DNA of 64,000 nucleotides from contig NZ_WNWM01000002.1 of NCBI RefSeq assembly GCF_009727155.1, forward strand, positions 1,922,001-1,986,000, read 5' to 3'. Origin of the DNA: Pseudoduganella dura. GTDB lineage: Bacteria > Pseudomonadota > Gammaproteobacteria > Burkholderiales > Burkholderiaceae_D. Below, piece after piece: positions 30,228 to 39,674 of the stretch (positions within the stretch are counted from its first letter, which is position 1; each line of letters begins with the position of its first letter). Under the pieces are notes generated by a model. It was not told where the DNA came from. It saw only the letters and a program-made list of their open reading frames with translations, and did not search any database. The translations under genes were made by a program, and so were the position numbers.

Positions 30228-31721
30228 TTACCTGCGGCTACCGGGCAGCGCGCCGGCGATTTCCGCTTCGAACTTCGCGAACCGCTCGTCGAGCTGCCCC
30301 AGCAGGCGCTTGCGGTCCGCCTCGCCCAGGAACGCGTGGCGGATGCTGTCATACGACAGCTTCTTCACTTCGGCGTAGTCGGTCTTGTAGCGGGTGGCGA
30401 ACAGCATGTACTCGCTCGACAGGCTGTGGCGCGTGACGCCCGCGTCGTCGGTGGAGATCACGAACGGCACGCCGTACCGGCGATACAGCTCGATCGGGTG
30501 TTCCTCGTTCTTCACCCCGAGGATGAATTCATTGCTGGTGAGGTTCACCTCGACCGGGATACGGCGCTCGCGCATCGTCTTCATCACGGCCAGCGCATTT
30601 TTCTCGTGGGCGATGTCGATGCCGTGGCCGATGCGGTTCGCGCCCGCCACGTTGACCGCCTCGGCGATGTGGAACGTCAGCCCTTCCGGCGGCACGATAC
30701 CGAGGCGCAGTTCGCCGGCGTGCAGCGCCGTCTTCACGTCCGGATACTTCGCTTTCAGGAAGCGGAACATGCGCATGTGCAGGCTGTAGTCGCGCATCGA
30801 TACGTGCAGGCTTTCCTGCCCCACGATGTTGACGCCGACGATCAGCGGATTGGCCTGTGCCAGCTTGAAGCTGGCCAGCATCTGCGAAAACACGATCGAC
30901 GGCGACAGGAAGCGCAGCACGTAAGGCTGGTAGCGCATCGTGAAGCGTTCGTCGTCGATGCCGGCGGCGCTTTTCTCCACGTTGGCGATGTAGTCGGCGA
31001 TGCCCCTTGCAAAGGCGGGATTGCCTTCCAGCTGCGCGGTCAGCTTCGCCAGCGAAGCATCGAGCTGCGCCGGGTCGAAACCCGGCGCGGCGATCATGTT
31101 GTCGAAGGCGGGGTCCGGCGTGATCGGCGCGAGCTCGAAGATGGTCTCGATGTACGACAGGTTTTCGGCGATCGCCCGCGCCTTCAGCGTGCGCAGGCCT
31201 TCGTTCGTGTTGGTCGATGCCACCGGGCCGAAGTAGCCGAAGGTATCGAAGAAGGTCTGGTCCGGCGGCACCCGGTCGCCGCCGTGGTTATCGAAGTCGA
31301 CCGTCGACCATTTCTGCAGCAGCTTGCGGTAGGTGTCGTTGTCGGCCACCAGGTCGGCGCCGGAAACACAGGTGCGCAGCGGCGCCGGCTTGGCGCGCTC
31401 GGCTTCCAGCGCGGCCTTGTCGCTGGTGATGCGGAAGTTGACCTTGCTCACGCAATAGCCCTGCTTGTCCACCCACTCCAGGTACTGCTCGGCGTAGATC
31501 GCGCCGGAGTAATGGTGATGCAGGTCGCCGCCCTTCGGCATCATCGTCATGAACATCGTCAGTTCGGCCGTCCTGGCCGGGCTGGCGACCAGCGTGGCGA
31601 AATGGCGCTTGACGATCTCTTCGTTGCCGCCCTTCTGCGCATGGGCGCCGCAGGCGAATGCGGCGGCGAGCGCCGCGGCGATGAGGCGTGGGGTGATGCC
31701 GGTTTTACCTGCTCGTTGCAT
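30228..31721 (-). CDS. Exported adenosine deaminase-family protein
   Basis: 497 residues with an N-terminal signal peptide (cut near AHA-Q, residue 28), unlike cytosolic Add. Zinc and catalytic motifs of the adenosine/AMP deaminase fold are GGDLHHHYSGA (H68-H70), ALHAGEL, RIGHGIDI and the paired aspartates VISTDDAGV. It resembles the secreted ADGF/ADA2-like branch. The expected reaction is adenosine or deoxyadenosine to (deoxy)inosine outside the cytoplasm, before BMP-type import. It ends the guaD-xdh gene run, 27 bases after guaD. Confidence 0.88.
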   Translation of the reverse strand: MQRAGKTGITPRLIAAALAAAFACGAHAQKGGNEEIVKRHFATLVASPARTAELTMFMTMMPKGGDLHHHYSGAIYAEQYLEWVDKQGYCVSKVNFRITSDKAALEAERAKPAPLRTCVSGADLVADNDTYRKLLQKWSTVDFDNHGGDRVPPDQTFFDTFGYFGPVASTNTNEGLRTLKARAIAENLSYIETIFELAPITPDPAFDNMIAAPGFDPAQLDASLAKLTAQLEGNPAFARGIADYIANVEKSAAGIDDERFTMRYQPYVLRFLSPSIVFSQMLASFKLAQANPLIVGVNIVGQESLHVSMRDYSLHMRMFRFLKAKYPDVKTALHAGELRLGIVPPEGLTFHIAEAVNVAGANRIGHGIDIAHEKNALAVMKTMRERRIPVEVNLTSNEFILGVKNEEHPIELYRRYGVPFVISTDDAGVTRHSLSSEYMLFATRYKTDYAEVKKLSYDSIRHAFLGEADRKRLLGQLDERFAKFEAEIAGALPGSRR

Positions 31722-31748
31722 GGGGACTCTCTCCGTATGGTGAGAAAG

Positions 31749-33059
31749 TCAGCTCTCCCGCTTGTGCACCGGCTTGCCGGCCGAGTACGTGGCCGCGATC
31801 ACGCGGTCGTCGCCCAGCAGGGCCAGCGCGAACAGCATCTCCTCGAGGCTTTCCGTGCGGGCCGTGCGGCGCGCCAGCAACGGCGTGGCCTGCGGATCGA
31901 GCACGATGAAATCGGCCTCGTTGCCGGCGGCCAGGCTGCCGATCGTGCCGTCGAGATGCAGGCTGCGCGCGGCGCCCAGCGTGGACAAATAGAACATGCG
32001 CAGCGCGGGCAGGTAGCTGCCTTTCAAGCGCGCTACTTTATAGGCTTCATTCATCGTTTGCAACATCGAGAACGACGTGCCGCCGCCCACGTCCGTGGCC
32101 AGCGCCATCAGCATGCCGGCCTTGTCGGCTTCCTCGAAATCGAACAGGCCGCTGCCCAGGAACAGGTTCGACGTGGGGCAGACGGCCGCCGCCGACTTCG
32201 TTTCCGCCAGGCGGGCCCGGTCGCCGTCATCGAGCCAGATGCAGTGGCCGAACACGGCGCGCGGGCGCAGCATGCCGTAATGGTCGTACACGTCCAGGTA
32301 GCTGCGCGCCTTCGGGTACAGCTGCTGCACCCACTTGCATTCGTCCTCGTTCTCGGAGACGTGGGTCTGCAGGTAGGTATCCGGATACTGGCGGGCCAGC
32401 GCGCCGGCCAGCTCCATCTGCGCCTCGGTGGACGTGGGCGCGAAGCGCGGCGTGATCGCGTATTGCGAACGGCCGTGGTTGTGCCAGCGCTTGATCAGTT
32501 CCTCGCTTTCGCGCGCTCCCTGCTCGGCCGTATCGCACAGGAAGTCCGGGCAGTTCCGGTCCATCATCACCTTGCCGGCGATCATGCGCAGGCCGCGCGC
32601 TTCGCTGGCGGTGAAGAAGGCATCCACCGATTGCGGGTGCACGGTGCAGTACACCAGCGCCGTGGTGGTGCCCACGCGCAGCAGCTCGTCGAGGAAGAAT
32701 TCGGCCACGCCGCCGGCATGGGCCGGGTCGGCGAACGCGCGCTCGGTGGGGAACGTGTACTTTTCCAGCCATGGCAGCAGGCCCGGCGCCGGGGAGGCGA
32801 TCATGTCCGTCTGCGGGTAGTGGATGTGCGCGTCGATGAAGCCGGCCGTGATGATCTTGCCGCGGTAATCCGTCACCGGCGTGTCCGGCGGCAGCGTGTC
32901 GTGCAGCTGCGACCAGTCGCCGGCGGCCCGGATCTTGCCGTCGGCAACGATCAGCAGGCCATCCTCGTACCACGAGTGCGCCCGTTCGCTGAAGGCCGGG
33001 TCGGCATGGAAGGTCAGCAGGCCGGCGCGGTAGGCCTGCACGTTGGGGGTAATGGACAT
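31749..33059 (-). CDS. guaD: Guanine deaminase
   Basis: 436 residues, an amidohydrolase-fold enzyme converting guanine to xanthine and ammonia. Key motifs are GFIDAHIHYPQTD (HxH metal ligands), QTHVSENEDE, FGHCIWLDD and LATDVGGGTSFSM. The guanine deaminase signature near PCS-type loops (AVCPTSNLFLGSG) is present. Xanthine goes to the xanthine dehydrogenase encoded immediately upstream in the same operon; xdhC ends one base before this gene begins. Confidence 0.95.
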   Translation of the reverse strand: MSITPNVQAYRAGLLTFHADPAFSERAHSWYEDGLLIVADGKIRAAGDWSQLHDTLPPDTPVTDYRGKIITAGFIDAHIHYPQTDMIASPAPGLLPWLEKYTFPTERAFADPAHAGGVAEFFLDELLRVGTTTALVYCTVHPQSVDAFFTASEARGLRMIAGKVMMDRNCPDFLCDTAEQGARESEELIKRWHNHGRSQYAITPRFAPTSTEAQMELAGALARQYPDTYLQTHVSENEDECKWVQQLYPKARSYLDVYDHYGMLRPRAVFGHCIWLDDGDRARLAETKSAAAVCPTSNLFLGSGLFDFEEADKAGMLMALATDVGGGTSFSMLQTMNEAYKVARLKGSYLPALRMFYLSTLGAARSLHLDGTIGSLAAGNEADFIVLDPQATPLLARRTARTESLEEMLFALALLGDDRVIAATYSAGKPVHKRES

Positions 33060-33060
33060 G

Positions 33061-34074
33061 TCAACTCTCTTGCAGGGCGGGCTGGCGCGGCATCGCGGCG
33101 GCGGCGAGTGCCTGCGCTTCCCAGGTGATCAGTAATTGTGCCGCCACGGAGACGGCGATGGCGGCGGGGGCCTTGTCGGTGATGCCGGGCACGCCGATCG
33201 GGCAGACCATCGCGCCGATCCGGTCCGCCGGAAAGCCGCGCGCGGCCAGGCGGCGTTCGAACAGCACGCGCTTCGTCTTCGAACCGATCAGGCCGAACCA
33301 GCCCACGGTCTCGCGCGCCAGGATCGCCGCGCACAGGCGCTCGTCCAGCGCATGGCTGTGGGTCAGCACGAGATAGCTGGCGCCGGGCGGGGCCGATGCT
33401 ACCACGGCTTCCGGCGTATCGGTCGCCTCGATGACCACGTTGGCGGGAACGTCCGGCGGGAACATGTCGTCGCGCTCGTCCACCCAGGTGACGGTGCACG
33501 GCAGATGGGCCAGTGCCCGAACGATCGCCGCGCCGACGTGGCCGGCGCCGAACAGCACCAGGTGCGAGGCCGGCGCGGGAACCGGATCGACGAGCCAGCC
33601 GTCCGGCAGGACGATAGCGCTCGCAGTGCGCGGGAAGTGCCGCGGCACCTCCGCTTCGCCGGCGACCAGCGTGCCTTGCGCATCGAACACGGCGTTACGC
33701 GGCCGGCCGGCGATCGACGCCACGCGCCAGTAATCGCCGCGCCGCTCCGTTTGCACCCTGCGCAGCGTGGCAAGCGCCTCGGCCACCGATCCCGCGACCG
33801 GCTCGAACGACAGCCAGACGACGCCGCCGCAGCACTGCCCCAGGCTGGGGCCGAGGCCGAAGCGTTCGTAGCGCACTTCCGCCGCGCCGGACGCCAGCAT
33901 CCCGCGCGCGATTTCCACGGCGCGCATTTCGAGATGCCCGCCGCCGATCGTGTCGTGCAGCGTGCGCGCCGTCACGAGGAACTTCGCGCCGGGCTCGCGC
34001 GGCGCCGATCCCTCGACCCGCGCCACCGTCACCAGCACCGCCGCGGTGGCGGCTGTCGTCAGCCATTCGTTCAT
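33061..34074 (-). CDS. xdhC: Xanthine dehydrogenase accessory protein XdhC
   Basis: 337 residues. The N-terminal XdhC/CoxI domain shows VARVEGSAPREPGAKFLV, DTIGGGHLE and LGQCCGGVVWL. The C-terminal Rossmann domain shows HLVLFGAGHVGAAIVRAL. XdhC binds molybdenum cofactor, promotes its sulfuration and inserts it into XdhB. The gene follows xdhB after a 94-base gap containing a strong hairpin of the window's repeat family, which may lower xdhC expression. Confidence 0.95.
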   Translation of the reverse strand: MNEWLTTAATAAVLVTVARVEGSAPREPGAKFLVTARTLHDTIGGGHLEMRAVEIARGMLASGAAEVRYERFGLGPSLGQCCGGVVWLSFEPVAGSVAEALATLRRVQTERRGDYWRVASIAGRPRNAVFDAQGTLVAGEAEVPRHFPRTASAIVLPDGWLVDPVPAPASHLVLFGAGHVGAAIVRALAHLPCTVTWVDERDDMFPPDVPANVVIEATDTPEAVVASAPPGASYLVLTHSHALDERLCAAILARETVGWFGLIGSKTKRVLFERRLAARGFPADRIGAMVCPIGVPGITDKAPAAIAVSVAAQLLITWEAQALAAAAMPRQPALQES

Positions 34075-34118
34075 GATTTCACCAATTTTTCCAGGGCAAT
34101 GGCAAGCGCTGCAGAAAA

Positions 34119-34156
34119 CCGGTGTCGGACACCGTCGAGACGGTGTCCGACACCGG
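34119..34156. repeat. GGTGTC-type perfect hairpin between xdhB and xdhC
   Basis: An 18-bp perfect inverted repeat (34119-34136 with 34139-34156) around a GA loop. Each arm contains its own dyad GGTGTCGGACACC or GGTGTCCGACACC, flanked by AAAACC on the left. It sits between co-transcribed genes and would form a stable mRNA hairpin. Confidence 0.85.
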
Positions 34157-34168
34157 ATAATCAGCCAA

Positions 34169-36502
34169 CTATCGGCCGACCGTCGCGGTCACGGCATCGA
34201 TCGCGCGCAGGATTTCCTCGCTGGTGGCCGGCGCGTTCAGCGGCGGGCTCACCTGGTGGTTGCCCACGGCCGAGATGGCGTCGCGGATCGCGAAGAACAC
34301 CGAGAACGGCAGCAGCAGCGGCGGTTCGCCGACGGCTTTCGAGCGGTGGATGCTGTCGGCCACGTTCGGCTGGTCGAACAGGTTCACGCGGAAGTCCTGC
34401 GGGCAGTCGGAGATGCCCGGGATCTTGTACGTGGACGGCGCATGCGTCATCAGCTTGCCGCCGGCGTTCCACCACAGCTGCTCGGTGGTCAGCCAGCCCA
34501 TGCCCTGGATGAACGCGCCTTCGACCTGGCCGATGTCGATGGCCGGGTTCAGCGACGTGCCGGCATCGTACAGCGCATCGGCGCGCACCAGGCGCCATTC
34601 GCCGGTCAGCGTGTCGACGACCACCTCGGCCACCGCCGCGCCGTAGGCATAGTACGAGAACGGGTTGCCGTTCATCGACTTCGGATCCCACGACAGGTGT
34701 GGCGTGGCATAGAAGCCGTCCGACCACAGCTGCACGCGCTTCAGGTAGGCCTGCGCCACCAGCGTGGCGAAGCGGATCGATTCGCCGTTCACGTGCACGT
34801 GGTCGTCGTGGAACTTCACCGCCGAGGCTTCGCCGCCGTGCAGCGTGACGGCGAAGGCGGCCAGCCGCTCCTTGATCTGCCGCGCCGCGTCCTGCGCCGC
34901 CTTGCCGTTCAGGTCGGCGCCCGTCGATGCCGCCGTGGCGGACGTGTTGGCGACCTTGCTGGTATCGGTGGCGGTGATGCGCACATGGCTCAGGTCCAGG
35001 CCCAGTTCGTGCGCCACCACCTGCATCACCTTGGTGTTGACGCCCTGCCCCATCTCGGTGCCGCCGTGGTTGACGAGCACCGAGCCGTCGACATACACGT
35101 GCACCAGCGCGCCTGCCTGGTTCAGGTGGGTGACGTTGAACGCGATGCCGAACTTGAGCGGCGTGAACGCCAGGCCCTTCTTCAGCACCGGGCTGGTGGC
35201 GTTGAATTTCTCGACCGCTTCGCGCCGGGCACGGTATTCGCTGGTCGCTTCCAGTTGCGCCGTCAGGGCCGGCAGCACGTTGCCCGCCACGAGCTGGCCG
35301 TAAGGCGTGGTATTGCGTTCCTCGATGCCGTAGAAATTCAGGCGGCGGATGTCCAGCGCATCCTTGCCCAGCTCGCGGGCGATCTCGTCGATGATGTATT
35401 CGATCGCGATCGCGCCCTGCGGGCCGCCGAAGCCGCGGAACGCGGTGTTCGACTGGGTGTTGGTCTTGCCGGCGGCGGCGCGGATATCGGCGTCCGACAG
35501 GTAGTAGCAATTGTCGAAGTGGCAGATGGCGCGGGTGGCGACGGGGCCGGACAGGTCGGCCGAGTAGCCGGCGCGCGACGTCATGTCCACCCGGGCGGCG
35601 ACGATGCGGCCTTCGTCGTCGTAGCCCACCTCGTATTCATAGTAGAAGCAGTGGCGCTTGCCGGTGACGATCATGTCGTCGTCGCGGTCGGCGCGCAGCT
35701 TGACCGGCACCTTCAGCTTGAACGCCGCGAGGGAGGCGGCGACCGCCCACAGCGCCGACTGCGATTCCTTGCCGCCGAAGCCGCCGCCCATGCGGCGGCA
35801 CTCGACCTGGATATTGTGCGAGTGCAGGCCCAGCGCATGCGCGACCACGTGCAGCATCTCGCTCGGGTGCTGGGTGGAGCATTGCAGGAAGATGCCGCGG
35901 TTTTCCTTCGGGATCGCGTAGGAAATCTGGCCTTCCAGGTAGAACTGCTCCTGGCCGCCGACGAACAGTTCGCCCTTGACCACGCGGCTGGCGCGTTCGA
36001 ACGCGGCTTGCGCATCGCCGCGCTCGAGCCGCATCGGCGGCAGCACGTACGAGCCGGCGGCCTTGGCTTCCTGCGGCGTGAAGATGGCCGGCAGTTCGTC
36101 ATACGTGATGACGGCCTTGCGGGCGGCGCGGCGCGCATTGGTGTGCGTGTCGGCAACGACGATGAAGATCGGCTGACCCACGTACTGCACCAGGCCGGGC
36201 GACAGGACGGGATCGTCGTGGATGATCGGGCCGCAGTCGTTGACGCCGGGGATATCCTTGGCGGTGAACACGGCGACCACGCCGGGCGAATTCTTCACCG
36301 GGTCGAGATCCATGGCCGTGATGTTGGCGTGCGCCTTGCTGGACAGGCCCAGCGCGGCGTGCAGCGTGCCGTGCAGCTCGGGGATGTCGTCCGTGTAGGT
36401 GGCCTGGCCCAGCACGTGCAGCTCGGCCGATTCATGCTTGCGCGACAGGCCGACGCCGGCCCAGGCGGCGGCTTTCAGTTCGGGGATGGCGGGATGGTTC
36501 AT
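34169..36502 (-). CDS. xdhB: Xanthine dehydrogenase molybdenum-binding subunit
   Basis: 777 residues from ATG 36502, with GAGGAG nine bases upstream. It is the large subunit of the two-chain bacterial xanthine dehydrogenase that oxidises hypoxanthine to xanthine and xanthine to urate. Moco-contacting motifs are RMGGGFGGKES, AFRGFGGPQG, HGGTEMGQG and the catalytic glutamate in KAVGEPPLLLP. It starts 10 bases after xdhA. Confidence 0.96.
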   Translation of the reverse strand: MNHPAIPELKAAAWAGVGLSRKHESAELHVLGQATYTDDIPELHGTLHAALGLSSKAHANITAMDLDPVKNSPGVVAVFTAKDIPGVNDCGPIIHDDPVLSPGLVQYVGQPIFIVVADTHTNARRAARKAVITYDELPAIFTPQEAKAAGSYVLPPMRLERGDAQAAFERASRVVKGELFVGGQEQFYLEGQISYAIPKENRGIFLQCSTQHPSEMLHVVAHALGLHSHNIQVECRRMGGGFGGKESQSALWAVAASLAAFKLKVPVKLRADRDDDMIVTGKRHCFYYEYEVGYDDEGRIVAARVDMTSRAGYSADLSGPVATRAICHFDNCYYLSDADIRAAAGKTNTQSNTAFRGFGGPQGAIAIEYIIDEIARELGKDALDIRRLNFYGIEERNTTPYGQLVAGNVLPALTAQLEATSEYRARREAVEKFNATSPVLKKGLAFTPLKFGIAFNVTHLNQAGALVHVYVDGSVLVNHGGTEMGQGVNTKVMQVVAHELGLDLSHVRITATDTSKVANTSATAASTGADLNGKAAQDAARQIKERLAAFAVTLHGGEASAVKFHDDHVHVNGESIRFATLVAQAYLKRVQLWSDGFYATPHLSWDPKSMNGNPFSYYAYGAAVAEVVVDTLTGEWRLVRADALYDAGTSLNPAIDIGQVEGAFIQGMGWLTTEQLWWNAGGKLMTHAPSTYKIPGISDCPQDFRVNLFDQPNVADSIHRSKAVGEPPLLLPFSVFFAIRDAISAVGNHQVSPPLNAPATSEEILRAIDAVTATVGR

Positions 36503-36512
36503 GGCTGTCTCC

Positions 36513-37973
36513 TCAGGCGGCAAAGGCGTTGACGTCGCTGGCCGCCAGAGGCGCATCGAGTCGGGTTTCGAACCAGAAGCGGCGCAGCAGGTTCTGCGCG
36601 GTGCGCATCCGGTAGGTGCTGGAAGCGCGCATGTCCGACAGCGGCGCGTAGTCCTGCGCCAGCGCGGCCATCGCATCGGCCAGCGCCTCTTCGGTCCAGG
36701 CGCGGCCGTTCAGCGCGGCTTCGGCCAGCGCGGCGCGCTTCGGCGTGCCGGCCATGCCGCCGAACGCGATGCGCGCGGCCTTGACGATGTCGCCGTCGAA
36801 CTCGAAGGCGAAGGCGGCGCACACGGCCGAGATATCCTGGTCGAAGCGCTTGGCCAGCTTGTAGGTGCGGAACGCCACGTTCGGGCGCGGCAGCGGCACG
36901 CGCACGGCGCGCACGAATTCGCCCGGCCGCATGTCCTTCTTCATGTAGTCGAGGTAGAACGCGTCCATCGGCAGCGTGCGGTCGCCTTCGGCGCCGTGCA
37001 GCACCACCTCGCTGCCCAGCGCGATCATCCACGGCATCGAATCGCCGATCGGCGAGCCGTTGGCCACGTTGCCGCCCAGCGTACCGGCGTTGCGGATCGG
37101 CAGCGACGCGAAGCGCTGGCGCAATTCGCCCAGCTCGTCCGGATAGTACTCGCACAGTTTGCCGTAGGCCTCGTCCAGCGCGACGCCGGCGCCGATTTCC
37201 AGCATAGTCCCATCGAGGGACACGTTCTTCAGCGCATCGACGTGGCCCAGGTAGATGATGTCGTTCAGCACGCGCATCTGTTTGGTGATCCACAGGCCCA
37301 CGTCGGTGGAGCCGGCCAGCAGCGTGGCGCCCGGGCGCTCGGCGCGCAGTTGCGCCAGCTCTTCGAGCGTGCGCGGCGCGTGGAACGTCTGGCCGTTCGC
37401 GGCATAGGTGGCCAGCTTGTCGCGCTTGAGCGCCTGCAGCTGCGCCGCCACACCGGTCGTGTCGAACTGCACGGCGGGCAGTTCCGTCATGCGCCGCGCC
37501 GCGTCGATGATCGGACGGTAGCCGGTGCAGCGGCACAGGTTGCCAGACAGGCAATCGTCGATTTCCTTCCGTTCCGGCGTGCGGCCTTCCACTTTCATGT
37601 ACATGCCCCACAGCGACATGGCGAAGCCCGGCGTACAGAAGCCGCATTGCGAACCGTGGCATTCGACCAGCGCCTGCTGCACCGGGTGCAGGTCGCCATT
37701 GGCCTGCTGCATGTCCTCGACCGTGAACAGCGCCTTGCCGTCCAGCGTGGGCGTGAGCTGGATGCAGGAATTGACGGCCTTCAGCTCGACGTTGCCGTCG
37801 ACGAGGGTGCCGACGAGCACGGTGCAGGCACCGCAGTCGCCTTCGGCACAGCCTTCCTTGGTGCCGGTGCAATGCAGGTCTTCGCGCAGGTGCTGGAGCA
37901 CCGTCTGCGTGGTATCGACACCCTGCACTTCGTGCACGGCGCCGCGGAAGTAAAAGCGGATCGGTTCGGACAT
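36513..37973 (-). CDS. xdhA: Xanthine dehydrogenase FAD/iron-sulfur subunit
   Basis: 486 residues. Plant-type 2Fe-2S cysteines are C42, C47, C50 ([11 protein letters not shown]) and C70. The second cluster uses C110-x2-C113 (CGFCTPGF) and C147-R-C149 (NLCRCTGY). Residues 185-480 are the FAD-binding and CO-dehydrogenase-flavoprotein domains, with [11 protein letters not shown] and [18 protein letters not shown]. It heads the xdhABC-guaD-ada run. A possible dyad ATAAG...CTTAT lies upstream (38031-38054). Confidence 0.96.
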   Translation of the reverse strand: MSEPIRFYFRGAVHEVQGVDTTQTVLQHLREDLHCTGTKEGCAEGDCGACTVLVGTLVDGNVELKAVNSCIQLTPTLDGKALFTVEDMQQANGDLHPVQQALVECHGSQCGFCTPGFAMSLWGMYMKVEGRTPERKEIDDCLSGNLCRCTGYRPIIDAARRMTELPAVQFDTTGVAAQLQALKRDKLATYAANGQTFHAPRTLEELAQLRAERPGATLLAGSTDVGLWITKQMRVLNDIIYLGHVDALKNVSLDGTMLEIGAGVALDEAYGKLCEYYPDELGELRQRFASLPIRNAGTLGGNVANGSPIGDSMPWMIALGSEVVLHGAEGDRTLPMDAFYLDYMKKDMRPGEFVRAVRVPLPRPNVAFRTYKLAKRFDQDISAVCAAFAFEFDGDIVKAARIAFGGMAGTPKRAALAEAALNGRAWTEEALADAMAALAQDYAPLSDMRASSTYRMRTAQNLLRRFWFETRLDAPLAASDVNAFAA

Positions 37974-38113
37974 GTTGGCCTCGCGGTAGTATCAGGTTGT
38001 AAGCCTAACACCCGCGACCAATCCACCTATAAGCAATTGCAGATGAGCCTTATCAGCGACAGCGCATGAAGCAACTTTATGCGATCGGGCTCATTTGCGC
38101 TTGTGCCAACGTT

Positions 38114-39655
38114 TCACGGCCTGGCGAACTGCCGGTCGTGGAACTCGAAGCGGGCACGGTCTTTCGGATCGTACGCGCCCGACTGGACATCGAGCCGCAT
38201 TACGTTCGCACCCGCCCGGGACACCCGCGGCCAGGCCGGCAGGCCGGCGCCGTTCGGATCGCCCTGCCGGATGAAGTTGGCGAAGTAGGCCTGCATGGTG
38301 CGCGAGACGGCGCGGTCGTCGTCCGTCCACGCATACACCTTGTTGCCGTCCAGGTTACTCATCGCGTATTCGATCTCGGCGGAATGGACAGCGCCGGCGG
38401 CGGCCGGCTGGCCGTCGACGGTGGCCGGCCGGGGGCGCGTGTAGTAATACCGCCACGTCGGTGCCGCCTTCGCATGCAGGTCGATCCATTTCCACGTGCC
38501 GTAGACGATCCAGCGGTCGCCCGACAGGTCGCGCGCGGCGTCGGCCACGTCGTAGTCGTAGACGCGTGCCGCCTCGGCGGCCTCGGCGCCATAGAATTTT
38601 TGCAGCACGGCCTGGAAGCGCTCCGGCGTCGGCTCCTGGTTGTCCAGGATCGCGCCGGCATGCATTTCCTGCGAATTCCAGCCGGCCAGCAGCGGCACGG
38701 GCGCCTGGCGGCCCGCGGTGTAGCTGTCCAGCGGCGCACGGTCGAGCACATGGCCGTCGGTGACGATGCCGAAGCGCGGCGCGTCCGGCTTGCCCTGTGC
38801 CTGCAGCAAGGCTTCGGCCGGCGCCGCGCGCAGGTCCTGCAATGTGGCCAGGCCCAGGCTTTGCGCAAAGGCCACGCCCTGCTGCTCCGCTTCGGCCAGC
38901 GGCGGCGCGCCGCGCCGGCCCAGTACGGAACCGCTTTCGCCGATCGCGCGGGCAAACAGTCCTTTCGACATCGGCATGATCATCTGCGCGCTGACCGAAT
39001 ACGAACCGGCCGATTCGCCGGCGATCGTCACCTGCGCCGGATCGCCGCCGAAGGCCGCGATGTTCTTCTTCACCCAGGCCAGTGCCGCCGCCTGGTCCAT
39101 CAGCCCGTAGTTGCCGGACGCTTTATGCCTGCTTTCGGCCGTCAGTCCGGGATGGGCCAGAAAGCCGAATACCCCGAGACGGTAATTGACCGTCAGCGCC
39201 ACGATGCCCTGCCTTGCCATGGCCGCGCCTTCGTAGCGGGGCTCGGAGCCGTCGCCGGTGACCAGGCCGCCGCCGTGGAAGTACACCAGCACCGGCAGTT
39301 TTTTCGCGGCGGCCTTCGCGGGTGCCCAGACGTTAACGTAAAGGCAATCTTCGCTGGCCGCGGGCGAGCGGAACACCATGTCGGAAAACAGCGGCAGTTG
39401 CAGGCAGCGGTTGCCGAAGTCGCCCGCCTGGCGCACGCCCTGCCAGGGCCGCACCGGCTGCGGCGCCTGCCAGCGCAGCGCGCCGACCGGCGGCGCGGCG
39501 AACGGGATGCCCCTGAACGCGCGCACGCCGTCCTCGACGCGGCCCTCGATCCGGCCGCCCTCGATTTTTACGGTGGCGGCGGTGGTGGAAGGCGCCGCGG
39601 CCTGGGCAATGGTGGCCGCGGCGGCCAGCAGGATGCCGGCGGATGCTGATTTCAT
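38114..39655 (-). CDS. Exported type-B carboxylesterase
   Basis: 513 residues from ATG 39655 with a signal peptide (to about IAQA-A). Alpha/beta hydrolase motifs: oxyanion hole YFHGGGL, the N-terminal EDCLYVNVW pattern of type-B esterases, nucleophile S215 in IAGESAGSYS, and a His in AVHSAEIEYAM. It hydrolyses carboxyl esters; the natural substrate is unknown. It lies 19 bases downstream of an exported M20 peptidase, suggesting a two-gene degradative unit. Confidence 0.9.
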   Translation of the reverse strand: MKSASAGILLAAAATIAQAAAPSTTAATVKIEGGRIEGRVEDGVRAFRGIPFAAPPVGALRWQAPQPVRPWQGVRQAGDFGNRCLQLPLFSDMVFRSPAASEDCLYVNVWAPAKAAAKKLPVLVYFHGGGLVTGDGSEPRYEGAAMARQGIVALTVNYRLGVFGFLAHPGLTAESRHKASGNYGLMDQAAALAWVKKNIAAFGGDPAQVTIAGESAGSYSVSAQMIMPMSKGLFARAIGESGSVLGRRGAPPLAEAEQQGVAFAQSLGLATLQDLRAAPAEALLQAQGKPDAPRFGIVTDGHVLDRAPLDSYTAGRQAPVPLLAGWNSQEMHAGAILDNQEPTPERFQAVLQKFYGAEAAEAARVYDYDVADAARDLSGDRWIVYGTWKWIDLHAKAAPTWRYYYTRPRPATVDGQPAAAGAVHSAEIEYAMSNLDGNKVYAWTDDDRAVSRTMQAYFANFIRQGDPNGAGLPAWPRVSRAGANVMRLDVQSGAYDPKDRARFEFHDRQFARP

Positions 39656-39674
39656 CGTGTTGTCTCCATCGTGG

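Noticed and set aside
30051..33128. A 1025-codon open frame on the plus strand
   Set aside because: Antisense to adenosine deaminase and guanine deaminase; low-complexity Arg/His/Gln composition.
33950..36532. An 860-codon open frame on the plus strand
   Set aside because: Antisense to xdhC and xdhB, which are both complete with conserved motifs.
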